Below the pieces are notes generated by a model. That model did not search any database and was not told the DNA's origin. It worked only from the letters and a program-made list of their open reading frames with translations. Below, in pieces: positions 34,260-43,925 of a DNA stretch of 64,000 bases. The position numbers and the translations under genes are program-made. Source of the stretch: Streptomyces sp. NBC_01275. Its GTDB lineage: Bacteria; Actinomycetota; Actinomycetes; Streptomycetales; Streptomycetaceae. Position 1 is the first letter of the stretch; each line of letters opens with the position of its first letter. The DNA lies in contig NZ_JAPEOZ010000001.1 of assembly GCF_026340655.1 (NCBI RefSeq), forward strand, positions 6,944,001-7,008,000, read 5' to 3'.

Positions 34260-35108
34260 ATGTCCGACGACGCACCGACTCCGGCCGGTGACGCCGCCCG
34301 TGGCCCGTGGCCCGAGCCCGCTTCCGACGAGACCGGCGGTCCGCAGGACGCGGCCGCGAGCGTGCCGTTGGACAAGGGGGCCGTGCCCGAGGTCAACCCG
34401 TGGGCCGCCCCGGGTGACGCCTCGCAGAGCGGCCCCGGCGCCACCGTCGCCGCGAACGAGCCGCTGGCCCCCGCCTCGACCCCCGCCCCCGGCCCCGCGT
34501 CCAGCCCCGCTCCCTCGCCCGTGGACCAGACGCCTCCGTCGGTCCACGACCAGCGGACGGTGACCGCCCTGCCGAGCGTGAGCCCGCCGCCGGCGGACAG
34601 CTCGCAGCCCTGGGCCAGCCCCTTCGCCGCGCCGGCGAACGGCGCCCTCGGCTCCTACCCGCCGCCGAACCCCGCCGCGGCGGTCGGCGGTCCGCCGCCC
34701 AACCCCTTCGCGCCTCCCGCCCCCCAGGACGGCGCGGTCCCCCCGCCGCCGGTGTCGCCCGACGGCCCCGGACAGGTCCCGTACGGCTACCCCGGCGGCT
34801 ACGGCTACCCCTCCCAGCCCCAGTACGGCGGCGGCTACTACGGCTGGTCCGGGTCGGGGGCGGAGGCCAGCAACGGCATGGGCATCGCCGGACTCGTGCT
34901 CGGGATCATCTCGGACGTGCTGTTCTGTCTGTGGCCGCTGGCCGTCGTCCTGGGCATCCTGGGGATCGTCTTCGGCGCGATCGGCCGCCGTAAGGCCCGC
35001 CGGGGCGAGGCCTCGAACCCGGGCCAGGCCCTGGCCGGCATCATCTGCGGCTCCGTGGGCATCGCCCTCGGCATCGGCCTGGGCGTGCTGGTGATCGCCT
35101 ACCCCTGA
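34260..35108 (+). CDS. DUF4190-type membrane protein with Pro-rich N-terminus
   Basis: A 282-residue protein. About 190 residues of Pro/Ala/Gly-rich, probably disordered cytoplasmic sequence, including a Gly/Tyr-rich part (YGYPGGYGYPSQPQYGGGYY), precede two membrane segments (GIAGLVLGIISDVLFCLWPL onward, and LAGIICGSVGIALGIGLGVL) joined by GRRKARRGEAS. The tail matches the common actinobacterial DUF4190 pattern; function unknown. ATG at 34260 has AAGAGGGGA upstream, and the N-terminal codons fit from there though the frame opens earlier. Confidence 0.85.
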   Translation: MSDDAPTPAGDAARGPWPEPASDETGGPQDAAASVPLDKGAVPEVNPWAAPGDASQSGPGATVAANEPLAPASTPAPGPASSPAPSPVDQTPPSVHDQRTVTALPSVSPPPADSSQPWASPFAAPANGALGSYPPPNPAAAVGGPPPNPFAPPAPQDGAVPPPPVSPDGPGQVPYGYPGGYGYPSQPQYGGGYYGWSGSGAEASNGMGIAGLVLGIISDVLFCLWPLAVVLGILGIVFGAIGRRKARRGEASNPGQALAGIICGSVGIALGIGLGVLVIAYP

Positions 35109-35185
35109 GCCCCGCCCCGTCGGTGAGGCGGGCCCATCGCCCGGGCCCTACCGGCAGGCGAGGCGCCACCGGCCTCGGCTTCCCG

Positions 35186-35746
35186 TCAGGCCCCCGCCCG
35201 CAGCCGTCCCCGTGCCTCCATCAGGGCGAAGCCCAGGAGGTTCGGGCCGCGCCAGCGGTCCGGGTGGGATGCGGCCTCGTCGTCGGCCGCGAGGCCTATG
35301 CCCCAGACGCGGTCGACGGGGCTCGCCTCCACCAGAACCCGCTCGCCGGTGCCGAGCAGGAAGTCCCGCAGCGCGGGGTCCGAGGCGAACTTGTGGACGC
35401 TGCCCTCGACGACGATCCGGAACCGCTCACGCTCCCAGGTCTCCTCGTCGAAGCCGCGGACCAGTCGCCCCGCCTTCTTCGCCTGGGAGGGGTGCCCGGC
35501 GGCCAGCGCCCGCTTCTCCGCCTCCGCGTCCCCGAAGAGACGGGCCTTGTGCGCCATCATCCAGTGCTCGGCCGTCGCGTAGGCGACCCCGTCGACCTCG
35601 AAGGGTGACGGCCACCACTGGCTCAGACAGCTCGCGCCCACCGTGCCGTCCGGCCTCGGGCGGTGCCCCCAGAAGTGCAGGTACTTGATCCTCGCCCCCG
35701 CCTGGACCGCTCTGACCAGGGCCGCCTGGCCATCGATCTTCTCCAT
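35186..35746 (-). CDS. NADAR-family protein (YbiA/EscRibDc-like)
   Basis: A 186-residue protein with clear NADAR motifs: FEVDGVAYATAEHWMMAHKA, VDRVWGIGLAADD and WRGPNLLGFALMEAR. NADAR enzymes are N-glycosidases on riboflavin intermediates or ADP-ribose derivatives; some reverse ADP-ribosylation of guanine by DarT-type toxins. No toxin is adjacent. ATG at 35746 is preferred to a start ten codons upstream because homologous sequence begins there, though the ribosome binding site is weak. Confidence 0.9.
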   Translation of the reverse strand: MEKIDGQAALVRAVQAGARIKYLHFWGHRPRPDGTVGASCLSQWWPSPFEVDGVAYATAEHWMMAHKARLFGDAEAEKRALAAGHPSQAKKAGRLVRGFDEETWERERFRIVVEGSVHKFASDPALRDFLLGTGERVLVEASPVDRVWGIGLAADDEAASHPDRWRGPNLLGFALMEARGRLRAGA

Positions 35747-35819
35747 GCATCCGAGGATGGCACGCACCACTGACACTGCGTCCTGCCTTTTCCGTGGCGA
35801 CTAGACACCTGGTCGACAG

Positions 35820-35862
35820 ATTCCGTCGCGTAACCAAAAGGCAACAACGGAATCACTTGTTG
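35820..35862. promoter_or_regulatory. Nested inverted repeats upstream of the polyamine operon
   Basis: ATTCCGT (35820) pairs with ACGGAAT (35847), and CAACAA (35842) pairs with TTGTTG (35857). They lie about 100 bases upstream of the aldehyde dehydrogenase that heads the polyamine uptake operon. The AT-rich, symmetrical look suggests operator or promoter elements. The regulator is unknown; an AsnC-type or PucR-type protein from this window is possible. Confidence 0.4.
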
Positions 35863-35957
35863 GAGTCCCTTTGCTCTGTCAGGATCGGCACTCAAATCAG
35901 GCTGGAGCTACGCCACCCGCCCCGGCATAGAGTGGGGCGAAGGCGGAGGAGAGCGAC

Positions 35958-37499
35958 ATGCAGAACCCGGGCACCGCCACCCCGGACCGATCCGACCGGT
36001 TTCCCGCCCAGGAGCGGTTCGCGGAGGGCGCTCAATTCATCGCGGGCCGTCTCGTCAAGGGCACGTCGGGCCGCACCCACGCGGTGGTCGACCCGGCCAC
36101 CGGCGAGGAGGTCTTCACCTTCGAGCTGGCCGGCGCGGCCGACGTGGACGCGGCCGTCGCCGCCGCCCGCGCGGCCTTTCCCGGCTGGGCCGGCGCCACC
36201 CCCGGCGAGCGTTCCGACGCCCTGCACCGCTTCGCCGCCGTCCTGGCCGACCGGGCGGAGGACTTCGCCCGCGCCGAGTCCCTCCAGTGCGGCAAGCCGC
36301 TGAAGCTGACGCGTGAGTTCGACGTCCCGGGGACGATCGACAACACCGCCTTCTTCGCCGGCGCCGCCCGTCACCTCGCCGGGCAGTCCGCCGGCGAGTA
36401 CTCCGGGGACCACACCTCCTACGTCCGCCGCGAGCCCATCGGCGTCGTCGGCTCCATCGCCCCCTGGAACTACCCCCTCCAGATGGCCGCCTGGAAGATC
36501 CTCCCGGCGATCGCCGCGGGCAACACCATCGTGCTCAAGCCCGCCGAGCTGACCCCGCTCACCTCGCTGCTGTTCGCTCAGGCGGCGACCGAGGCGGGCA
36601 TCCCGGACGGTGTGATCAACATCGTCACCGGCGCCGGCCAGGAGGCCGGAGAGCGGCTCGTCGGACACCCCGACGTCGCCATGACCTCCTTCACCGGCTC
36701 CACCGCCGTCGGCAAACGCGTCGCCGAGATCGCCACCGCCACCGTCAAGCGCCTGCACCTGGAGCTCGGCGGCAAGGCCCCCTTCGTCGTCTTCGACGAC
36801 GCCGACCTGGAGGCCGCGGCCAACGGCGCCGTCGCCGGCGCGCTCATCAACACCGGCCAGGACTGCACGGCCGCCACGCGCGCGTACGTGCAACGGCCCC
36901 TCTACGAGGCGTTCGTCGAGCGGACGGCCGCCCTCATGGAGACCGTACGGCTCGGGGATCCCTTCGCTCCGGGCACCGACCTCGGCCCGCTGATCTCGCA
37001 TGTCCAGCGCGACCGGGTCGCCGCCTTCGTCGACCGGGCGCATGCCTACGCGCGCGTGGTGACCGGCGGTGAGGCTCCTCAGGGAGATCTCAAGAACGGC
37101 GCGTACTATCGCCCCACCCTGATCGCGGACGCGGCACAGGACAGCGAGGTCGTCCAGTCCGAGATCTTCGGCCCGGTCCTGGTGGTCCTGCCCTTCGACG
37201 GCGACGACGAGGGCATCGCGCTCGCCAACGACACCCCGTACGGACTCGCGGCCTCCGCGTGGAGCCGGGACGTCTACCGGGCGAACCGCGCGACACGCGA
37301 GATCAAGGCCGGATGCGTGTGGATCAACGACCACATCCCGATCATCAGCGAGATGCCCCACGGCGGATACAAGGCGTCCGGCTTCGGCAAGGACATGTCC
37401 GCCTACTCGTTCGAGGAGTACACCCAGCTCAAACACGTCATGTTCGACAACACCGCGGTCGCCAGGAAGCCCTGGCACCGCACCGTCTTCGGGGACTGA
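35958..37499 (+). CDS. Aminobutyraldehyde-type dehydrogenase heading the polyamine operon
   Basis: An NAD(P)-dependent aldehyde dehydrogenase of 513 aa. Catalytic cysteine in NTGQDCTAATR, glutamate in HLELGGKAP, nucleotide contact in APWNYPLQM. It is a paralogue of the dehydrogenase at 12823 (same catalytic segments and C-terminal SEMPHGGYKASGFGKDMSAY pattern). Context with a polyamine transporter and an amine oxidase indicates oxidation of aminobutyraldehyde or its glutamyl form to GABA. GGAGGAG lies seven bases before the ATG. Confidence 0.88.
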   Translation: MQNPGTATPDRSDRFPAQERFAEGAQFIAGRLVKGTSGRTHAVVDPATGEEVFTFELAGAADVDAAVAAARAAFPGWAGATPGERSDALHRFAAVLADRAEDFARAESLQCGKPLKLTREFDVPGTIDNTAFFAGAARHLAGQSAGEYSGDHTSYVRREPIGVVGSIAPWNYPLQMAAWKILPAIAAGNTIVLKPAELTPLTSLLFAQAATEAGIPDGVINIVTGAGQEAGERLVGHPDVAMTSFTGSTAVGKRVAEIATATVKRLHLELGGKAPFVVFDDADLEAAANGAVAGALINTGQDCTAATRAYVQRPLYEAFVERTAALMETVRLGDPFAPGTDLGPLISHVQRDRVAAFVDRAHAYARVVTGGEAPQGDLKNGAYYRPTLIADAAQDSEVVQSEIFGPVLVVLPFDGDDEGIALANDTPYGLAASAWSRDVYRANRATREIKAGCVWINDHIPIISEMPHGGYKASGFGKDMSAYSFEEYTQLKHVMFDNTAVARKPWHRTVFGD

Positions 37500-37568
37500 C
37501 CAGCGACCGACCGGCGACGACGCCCGGCCGCCGACCACGGCCGAACCTCCCGAAAGGGCACCACGCGC

Positions 37569-38816
37569 ATGGAGCACTACGAGCCCGACCGCCTGAGCCC
37601 GGCCCAAGTGGCCGCCATGCGGCGCAGCCTGCGCAGCGGCAGGGCGGCGATGACCCGCCGGTCGCTGCTGCGCGCCTCCGCGGGAGGCGCCCTGACGCTG
37701 GGCGGTCTCGGGGCGCTGAGCGCCTGCGGGATCCCCGCGGCCGGCAAGACCCAGGGCGGCACGTCCGCCGAGGACCACTCGGCGACGGAGAAGACCGTGA
37801 ACTTCTCCAACTGGACCGAGTACATGGACGTCGACGACAGCGGCAAGCACCATCCGACGCTCGACGCCTTCACTAAACGGACCGGCATCAAGGTCAAGTA
37901 CACCGAGGACATCAACGACAACAGCGAGTTCTTCGGCAAGATCAAGCCGCAGCTCGCCGCGGGCCAGGACACCGGCCGCGACCTCATCGTCCTCACCGAC
38001 TGGCTGGCCGCCCGGCTCATCCGGCTGGGGTGGGTCCAGAAACTGGACGCGTCCAACCTGCCGCACGCCTACGCCAACCTGTCCGCCCAGTTCCGCAGCC
38101 CGGACTGGGACCCGGGCCGGGCCTACTCCTACCCCTGGCAGGGCATCTCCACGGTCATCGCCTACAACAAGAAGGCGCTCGACGGCGTAGAGGTGAAGTC
38201 GGTCTCCGACCTCCTGGACAACCCCAAGCTCAAGGGCCGGGTCGGCTTCCTCACCGAGATGCGCGACAGCATGGGCATGACCCTGCTGGACATGGGCAAG
38301 GACCCGGCGAAGTTCACCGACGACGACTACGCGGCGGCCATCGCCCGCCTCCAGAAGGGCGTCGACAGCGGCCAGATCCGCCGCTTCACCGGCAACGACT
38401 ACACGTCCGACATCACCAGCGGCGACTTCGCGGCCTGTATCGCCTGGGCCGGTGACGTGGTCCAGCTGAAGGCGGACAGCCCGGACGTCGACTTCGTCAT
38501 CCCCGACAGCGGATACATGACGTCGAGCGACAACATGCTGATCCCCAACAAGGCGCGTCACAAGACCAACGCCGAGCGGCTCATGGACTACTACTACGAG
38601 CCGGAGCCGGCGGCCGAGCTCGCCGCGTACATCAACTACGTCTGTCCCGTGGACGGCGTGAAGGACGAGCTTGCGAAGATCGACGAGGATGCGGCGAACA
38701 ACCCGCTGATCATCCCCGACAAGGCCATGCAGGCCAAGTCCCACTCCTTCCGCTCCCTGAGCGCGAAGGAAGAGACGGCCTACGAAGCACAGTTCGCGAA
38801 GCTCACTGGGGCGTGA
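37569..38816 (+). CDS. Polyamine ABC transporter substrate-binding lipoprotein
   Basis: A PotD-like binding protein of 415 aa for spermidine or putrescine. The N-terminus has a twin-arginine motif (MTRRSLLRASAGGAL) about 28 residues in, and the lipobox LSAC. The body (VNFSNWTEYMDV, NDNSEFFGKIKP, LTDWLAARLIRLGWV, FTGNDYTSDI) parallels the orphan protein at 14448. It is followed with a 4-base overlap by the transporter ATPase. Confidence 0.92.
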   Translation: MEHYEPDRLSPAQVAAMRRSLRSGRAAMTRRSLLRASAGGALTLGGLGALSACGIPAAGKTQGGTSAEDHSATEKTVNFSNWTEYMDVDDSGKHHPTLDAFTKRTGIKVKYTEDINDNSEFFGKIKPQLAAGQDTGRDLIVLTDWLAARLIRLGWVQKLDASNLPHAYANLSAQFRSPDWDPGRAYSYPWQGISTVIAYNKKALDGVEVKSVSDLLDNPKLKGRVGFLTEMRDSMGMTLLDMGKDPAKFTDDDYAAAIARLQKGVDSGQIRRFTGNDYTSDITSGDFAACIAWAGDVVQLKADSPDVDFVIPDSGYMTSSDNMLIPNKARHKTNAERLMDYYYEPEPAAELAAYINYVCPVDGVKDELAKIDEDAANNPLIIPDKAMQAKSHSFRSLSAKEETAYEAQFAKLTGA

Positions 38817-39967
38817 CGATCATGACGACAGACCACAGCGGCGACGTCCGCCTCTCCGGCATCAGCAAGACCTACGGCTCCTTCACCGCCGTCCATCCGC
38901 TCGACCTGACCGTCCCGCAGGGCTCCTTCTTCGCCCTGCTCGGCGCGTCCGGCTGCGGCAAGACCACCACCCTGCGCATGATCGCCGGTCTGGAGGAGCC
39001 CACCGGTGGCACCGTCCACCTCGGCGACCAGGACGTCACCCGCCTGCCGCCTTACAAGCGCCCGGTGAACACGGTCTTCCAGTCCTATGCCCTCTTCCCG
39101 CACCTCGACATCTTCGAGAACGTGGCCTTCGGACTGCGCCGGCGCGGCATCAAGAGCGTGAAGAAGCAGGTCGAGGACATGCTGGACCTCGTACAGCTCG
39201 GCGAGCAGGCCCGTAAGAAGCCGCACCAGCTCTCCGGCGGCCAGCAGCAGCGCGTGGCCGTGGCCCGTGCGCTGATCAACACGCCCAAGGTGCTCCTCCT
39301 CGACGAGCCCCTCGGCGCCCTCGACCTCAAGCTGCGCCGCCAGATGCAGCTGGAGCTCAAGCGCATCCAGACCGAGGTCGGCATCACCTTCGTGCACGTC
39401 ACGCACGACCAGGAGGAGGCCATGACCATGGCCGACACGGTCGCCGTGATGAGCGCGGGCCGCGTCGAGCAGCTCGGCTCGCCGAGCGACCTGTACGAGA
39501 ACCCGCAGACGACGTTCGTCGCGAACTTCCTCGGCACCTCCAACCTGATCGAGGCCGAGGTCGACGCCAGGAGCGGCGACGACATCGTGCTGAAGGCGGG
39601 CGGCGGCAAGCTGGTACTGCCCGAGGCGCGCTGCTCCGCGCCGACGACCACCGGCGGCAAGGTGCTGGTCGGCGTCCGCCCCGAGAAGATCTCCCTCACC
39701 CACGCCGACGACGCCGGCGAGATCCCCGAGGGCCGCAACCGCATCACCGGGAAGATCGCCAACTCGTCGTTCATCGGCGTCTCCACCCAGTACGTCATCG
39801 ACAGCGCGGTCTGCCCCGAGTTCGAGGTCTACGCCCAGAACATCGACCGCGACTCCCGGCTCACCCCCGGCGCCGACGTCGTCCTGCACTGGAACCCCGC
39901 GCACACCTTCGGACTGGACGCGGCCCAGGACATCGACGCGGGCATCCAGGAAGAGGCGGCGGTCTGA
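38813..39967 (+). CDS. potA: Polyamine ABC transporter ATP-binding protein
   Basis: A 384-residue ATPase. Walker A is GASGCGKTT, the Q-loop FQSYALFPH, signature [15 protein letters not shown], Walker [10 protein letters not shown] and the switch histidine VTHDQEE. A C-terminal TOBE domain follows, as in PotA. The GTG at 38813 overlaps the preceding stop (GTGA); ATG at 38822, three codons on, is an equally good start. The stop overlaps the next start. Confidence 0.94.
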   Translation: MTIMTTDHSGDVRLSGISKTYGSFTAVHPLDLTVPQGSFFALLGASGCGKTTTLRMIAGLEEPTGGTVHLGDQDVTRLPPYKRPVNTVFQSYALFPHLDIFENVAFGLRRRGIKSVKKQVEDMLDLVQLGEQARKKPHQLSGGQQQRVAVARALINTPKVLLLDEPLGALDLKLRRQMQLELKRIQTEVGITFVHVTHDQEEAMTMADTVAVMSAGRVEQLGSPSDLYENPQTTFVANFLGTSNLIEAEVDARSGDDIVLKAGGGKLVLPEARCSAPTTTGGKVLVGVRPEKISLTHADDAGEIPEGRNRITGKIANSSFIGVSTQYVIDSAVCPEFEVYAQNIDRDSRLTPGADVVLHWNPAHTFGLDAAQDIDAGIQEEAAV

Positions 39968-40896
39968 TGGCGACGCTCACCGAGGCGCCCCCGCCGCTCT
40001 CCCCGGCCGCCCCCGAGAAGAAGCCGCCGCGCAAGCGCGGGCGCCTCACGCCGTACTGGCTGCTGCTGCCCGGTCTGCTCTGGCTGGTCGTGTTCTTCGC
40101 GCTGCCGATGATCTACCAGGGCTCCACGTCCGTGCAGACGGGCTCCCTGGAGGAGGGCTACAAGGTCACCTGGCACCTGGCGACCTACTGGGACGCGCTG
40201 AGCGAGTACTGGCCGCAGTTCCTGCGCTCGGGCCTGTACGCGTTCGCCGCGACCGTCCTGTGTCTGGTGCTGGGCTACCCGCTGGCCTATCTGATCGCCT
40301 TCCGCGCGGGACGCTGGCGCAACCTGATCATGATCCTGGTGATCGCGCCGTTCTTCACCAGCTTCCTGATCCGCACGCTCGCCTGGAAGACGATCCTCGC
40401 GGACAGCGGCCCGGTCGTCGGCGCCCTCAACACGCTGCACATCCTGGACGTCACCAGCTGGCTCGGCTGGACCGCCGGCGACCGCGTCCTGGCCACGCCG
40501 CTCGCCGTCGTCTGCGGTCTGACGTACAACTTCCTGCCGTTCATGATCCTGCCGCTGTACACCTCGCTGGAGCGCATCGACGGGCGGCTGCACGAGGCGG
40601 CGGGCGACCTGTACGCCCGGCCCATCACCACCTTCCGCAAGGTCACCTTCCCGCTGTCGATGCCCGGCGTGGTCTCCGGGACGCTGCTGACCTTCATCCC
40701 GGCGGCCGGCGACTACGTCAACGCCGAACTCCTCGGCTCCACCGACACCCGCATGATCGGAAACGTCATCCAGACCCAGTTCCTGCGAGTTCTGGACTAT
40801 CCGACGGCAGCGGCCCTCTCCTTCATTCTCATGGCCGCCATTCTGCTCATGGTCACCCTCTACATCCGCAGGTCCGGGACGGAGGATCTGGTTTAA
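39967..40896 (+). CDS. potB: Polyamine ABC transporter permease, PotB type
   Basis: A 309-residue membrane permease with six hydrophobic segments after a basic Pro-rich N-terminus. The EAA loop is HEAAGDLYARPITTFRKV. PotB/PotC pairs form the channel for spermidine/putrescine import. It overlaps potA by one base (TGATG) and is directly abutted by the next permease gene. Confidence 0.92.
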   Translation: MATLTEAPPPLSPAAPEKKPPRKRGRLTPYWLLLPGLLWLVVFFALPMIYQGSTSVQTGSLEEGYKVTWHLATYWDALSEYWPQFLRSGLYAFAATVLCLVLGYPLAYLIAFRAGRWRNLIMILVIAPFFTSFLIRTLAWKTILADSGPVVGALNTLHILDVTSWLGWTAGDRVLATPLAVVCGLTYNFLPFMILPLYTSLERIDGRLHEAAGDLYARPITTFRKVTFPLSMPGVVSGTLLTFIPAAGDYVNAELLGSTDTRMIGNVIQTQFLRVLDYPTAAALSFILMAAILLMVTLYIRRSGTEDLV

Positions 40897-41709
40897 ATGG
40901 CCTTCGTCAACTGGATTGTCAACTGGCTCAAGCGTTATTTCGTGGTCATCGCGGGACTTCTGACGCTCGCCTATCTCCTCCTGCCCAACGTCGTCGTGAC
41001 GGTGTTCTCCTTCAACAAACCGAAGGGGCGCTTCAACTACCAGTGGCAGCAGTTCTCCACGGACGCCTGGAAGGACCCCTGCGGGGTCGCCGGACTGTGC
41101 GGATCGCTGTCGATCAGCCTCCAGATCGCCGTCTGGGCGACGATCGGCGCGACCGCCCTCGGCACGATGATCGCCTTCGCGCTCGTCCGCTACCGCTTCC
41201 GCGCGCGGGGCGCCGTCAACTCGCTGATCTTCCTGCCCATGGCGATGCCCGAGGTCGTCATGGCGGCCTCGCTGCTCACCCTGTTCCTCAACATGGGCGC
41301 TCAGCTGGGATTCTGGACGATCCTCATCGCGCACATCATGTTCTGCCTCAGCTTCGTCGTGACGGCCGTCAAGGCGCGTGTCATGTCGATGGACCCGCGC
41401 CTGGAGCAGGCCGCCCAGGACCTCTACGCCGGACCGGCGCAGACGTTCCTGCGCGTCACCCTGCCCATCGCGGCCCCCGGAATCGCCGCGGGCGCGCTGC
41501 TCGCCTTCGCGCTCTCCTTCGACGATTTCATCATCACCAATTTCAACGCGGGCTCGACCGTCACCTTCCCCATGTTCGTCTGGGGTTCGGCACAGCGCGG
41601 CACGCCCGTTCAGATCAATGTCATCGGTACGGCCATGTTCATGATCGCCGTACTGCTCGTCCTGACCTCGATGGTCATCGGGAAACGCCGCAACAAGCAA
41701 AAGGCGTAG
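40897..41709 (+). CDS. potC: Polyamine ABC transporter permease, PotC type
   Basis: A 270-residue partner permease with six hydrophobic segments and the EAA loop EQAAQDLYAGPAQTFLRV. The C-terminal LSFDDFIITNFNAG motif is characteristic of PotC/YdcV. The ATG follows the potB TAA stop with no gap. Between this gene and the oxidoreductase, AGCCGG recurs three times in a row of short repeats. Confidence 0.92.
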   Translation: MAFVNWIVNWLKRYFVVIAGLLTLAYLLLPNVVVTVFSFNKPKGRFNYQWQQFSTDAWKDPCGVAGLCGSLSISLQIAVWATIGATALGTMIAFALVRYRFRARGAVNSLIFLPMAMPEVVMAASLLTLFLNMGAQLGFWTILIAHIMFCLSFVVTAVKARVMSMDPRLEQAAQDLYAGPAQTFLRVTLPIAAPGIAAGALLAFALSFDDFIITNFNAGSTVTFPMFVWGSAQRGTPVQINVIGTAMFMIAVLLVLTSMVIGKRRNKQKA

Positions 41710-41756
41710 CCGGATAAGCCGGCGTAGCCGGAAAAGCCCTGTAGGGAGTTGAAATC

Positions 41757-43196
41757 ATGGCCCCAAGCGCCATGAGCCGTGGCACAGAGGACAACAGCAA
41801 CTGGACGAAGTCGCTTTCCGAAGCGCAGCCGGTCCCGTACTGGCTGGAAGACCCCGGCAAGCCCCACCCCGAGCCCGCGCTCACCGGCCCCGAAAGCTGC
41901 GACCTGCTGGTCGTCGGGGGCGGCTACACGGGACTGTGGACCGCGCTCGTCGCCAAGGAGCGCGAGCCGCAGCGGGACGTGGTGCTGCTGGAGGGCCGCG
42001 AGGTGGGCTGGGCCGCCTCGGGCCGCAACGGAGGGTTCTGCGCGGCCTCCCTCACCCACGGGCTGGCCAACGGGCTCGCCCGCTGGCCGGACGAGATCCA
42101 CCGGCTGGAGGAGCTGGGCGCCCGCAACCTCGACGAGATCGAGGCGGCCATCGCCCGGCACGGCATCGACTGCGACTTCGAGCGCACCGGCGAGATCGAC
42201 GTCGCCACGGAGACGTACCAGGCGTGGGAACTGCGCGACTGGTACGAGGAGCTGGCCCGCAAGGGCCTCGCCGAGGGCGTCGAGTTCCTCGACGCCGACG
42301 CGGTCCGCGAGCAGGTCGCCTCGCCCACCTTCGAGGCGGGCCTGTACGACCGCCGGGGCGTGGCCATGCTCCACCCCGCCAAGCTGGCCTGGGGCCTGAA
42401 GCAGGCGTGCGTCCGCCTCGGCGTCCGCGTCTACGAGCACACCCCCGCGCTGACGCTGAAACCGTACGGCGCGGGGATGGCCGTACGCACCCCCTACGGA
42501 TCCGTGCGCGCCCGGCATGTCGCGCTCGGGACGAACATCTTCCCGAACCTGGTGAAGCGGGTGCGCGCCTACACCGTCCCGGTCTACGACTACGCGCTGA
42601 TGACCGAACCGCTCAGTCCCGAGCAGCTGGACTCGATCGGCTGGAAGAACCGGCAGGGGCTGGGGGACAGCGCCAACCAGTTCCACTACTTCCGGCTGTC
42701 GGCCGACAACCGGATCCTGTGGGGCGGCTACGACGCGATCTACCCCTACGGCGGCCGGGTGCGCGCCGAGTACGACGACCGGCCGGAGACCTACGCCAAG
42801 CTCGCCGGGCACTTCTTCGGCTGCTTCCCGCAGCTGGAGGGCGTCCGCTTCACGCACGCGTGGGGCGGCGCGATCGACACCTGCTCGCGCTTCTCGGCGT
42901 TCTTCGGCACGGCGCACCACGGGAAGGTCTCCTACGCGGCCGGCTACACCGGTCTCGGCGTCGGAGCGACCCGCTTCGGCGCCGAGGTGATGCTGGACCT
43001 GCTGTCGGGGGAGCGGACCGAGCGCACGGAGCTGGAGATGGTCCGCAAGAAGCCGCTGCCCTTCCCGCCCGAGCCCTTCGCCTGGACCGGCATCGCCCTC
43101 ACCAAGTGGTCGCTGGCCCGGGCGGACGCGCACGGCGGGCGGCGCAATCTGTGGCTGAAGACGATGGACCGGCTGGGGCTCGGCTTCGACAGCTGA
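41757..43196 (+). CDS. FAD-dependent amine oxidase (DadA/PuuB-like)
   Basis: A 479-residue flavoenzyme. The FAD-binding GxGxxG appears as VVGGGYTGLWTA near residue 52, followed by EGREVGWAASGRNGGF, the DAO-family pattern. The C-terminal GYTGLGVGATRF closes the flavin site. Closest groups are gamma-glutamylputrescine oxidases and glycine/D-amino acid oxidases; its place behind the polyamine transporter favours oxidative deamination of putrescine or glutamylputrescine. GTAGGGAG precedes the ATG. Confidence 0.88.
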   Translation: MAPSAMSRGTEDNSNWTKSLSEAQPVPYWLEDPGKPHPEPALTGPESCDLLVVGGGYTGLWTALVAKEREPQRDVVLLEGREVGWAASGRNGGFCAASLTHGLANGLARWPDEIHRLEELGARNLDEIEAAIARHGIDCDFERTGEIDVATETYQAWELRDWYEELARKGLAEGVEFLDADAVREQVASPTFEAGLYDRRGVAMLHPAKLAWGLKQACVRLGVRVYEHTPALTLKPYGAGMAVRTPYGSVRARHVALGTNIFPNLVKRVRAYTVPVYDYALMTEPLSPEQLDSIGWKNRQGLGDSANQFHYFRLSADNRILWGGYDAIYPYGGRVRAEYDDRPETYAKLAGHFFGCFPQLEGVRFTHAWGGAIDTCSRFSAFFGTAHHGKVSYAAGYTGLGVGATRFGAEVMLDLLSGERTERTELEMVRKKPLPFPPEPFAWTGIALTKWSLARADAHGGRRNLWLKTMDRLGLGFDS

Positions 43197-43326
43197 CCGT
43201 ACGACTGTCGTCATGGTGTGATCCGGTTCACTCCAACGAGGGTCCTGAAGTCGCGTAATGCTCGCCGGACACCTCCCTCTCCCCTCGGGGCGCGACCGCG
43301 CTCCCGAGAGAAAGGGAGGTCATCTC

Positions 43327-43779
43327 ATGACTGGGGCGAAGACGGCGGTCGAATGGCTGGCATCCGTCGCACCGGATCCCGAGGCCTGCCGCTGGGAATG
43401 GGAGCGCAACCCCTTGGGGGTCGCCCTCCTTCCCGCGGGCAGGGCCTGGGACGTACTCATCCTGCCGGGCGAGCTCGGCTATCCCACGCTCGACGTGCTC
43501 ACCCGCATCCTCGACCGGTCGGGGCCCGTGCTCGTCGACTTCGGCGACGACCGCATGGGCTTCTTCGTGCCGGCGGGCACGGCCGCCCGCTGGATCGGCA
43601 CCGGCATCCGCACGGCCGGGCCCGGCACCTGGATCGTCGTGCCGTACCCGGGGCGCTCCACCGGCGGGGTCCGCTGGCTGGTCCCGCCGGACGGCTCCGG
43701 CACCCTGACCGACCCGGCGCTCCTCGAACTCGCGATGCACGAGGCGGCGGCGGGCCTGGCCCGGGGAGAGGACGGCTGA
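43327..43779 (+). CDS. Conserved-looking protein of unknown function (150 aa)
   Basis: A 150-residue soluble protein. The text WEWERNPLGVALLPAGRAWDVLILPGELG and DFGDDRMGFFVPAGTA suggests a small alpha/beta domain like the N-terminal part of bifunctional primase-polymerase proteins, but I see no catalytic residues, so this is only a resemblance. ATG at 43327 has GGGAGGT upstream, better than the earlier in-frame ATG at 43258. It converges on the PucR gene. Confidence 0.72.
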   Translation: MTGAKTAVEWLASVAPDPEACRWEWERNPLGVALLPAGRAWDVLILPGELGYPTLDVLTRILDRSGPVLVDFGDDRMGFFVPAGTAARWIGTGIRTAGPGTWIVVPYPGRSTGGVRWLVPPDGSGTLTDPALLELAMHEAAAGLARGEDG

Positions 43780-43925
43780 CCGGCTGACCGACAGACCCAG
43801 CCCTCCCCGACCACCGACCTGGCCGGGGCCAGCACGCCACCACGTCCCCCCGACCGGGAGGCGCACTGAACCGGCTCCGCACGTCGGCCGCCCGTGCGGC
43901 CGACGCGGACACCTGCCTCGCCCGG

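Noticed and set aside
43200..43230. Short dyad CGACAG/CTGTCG after the amine oxidase gene as a terminator
   Set aside because: Only six pairs with a wide loop and no T-run; too weak to list.
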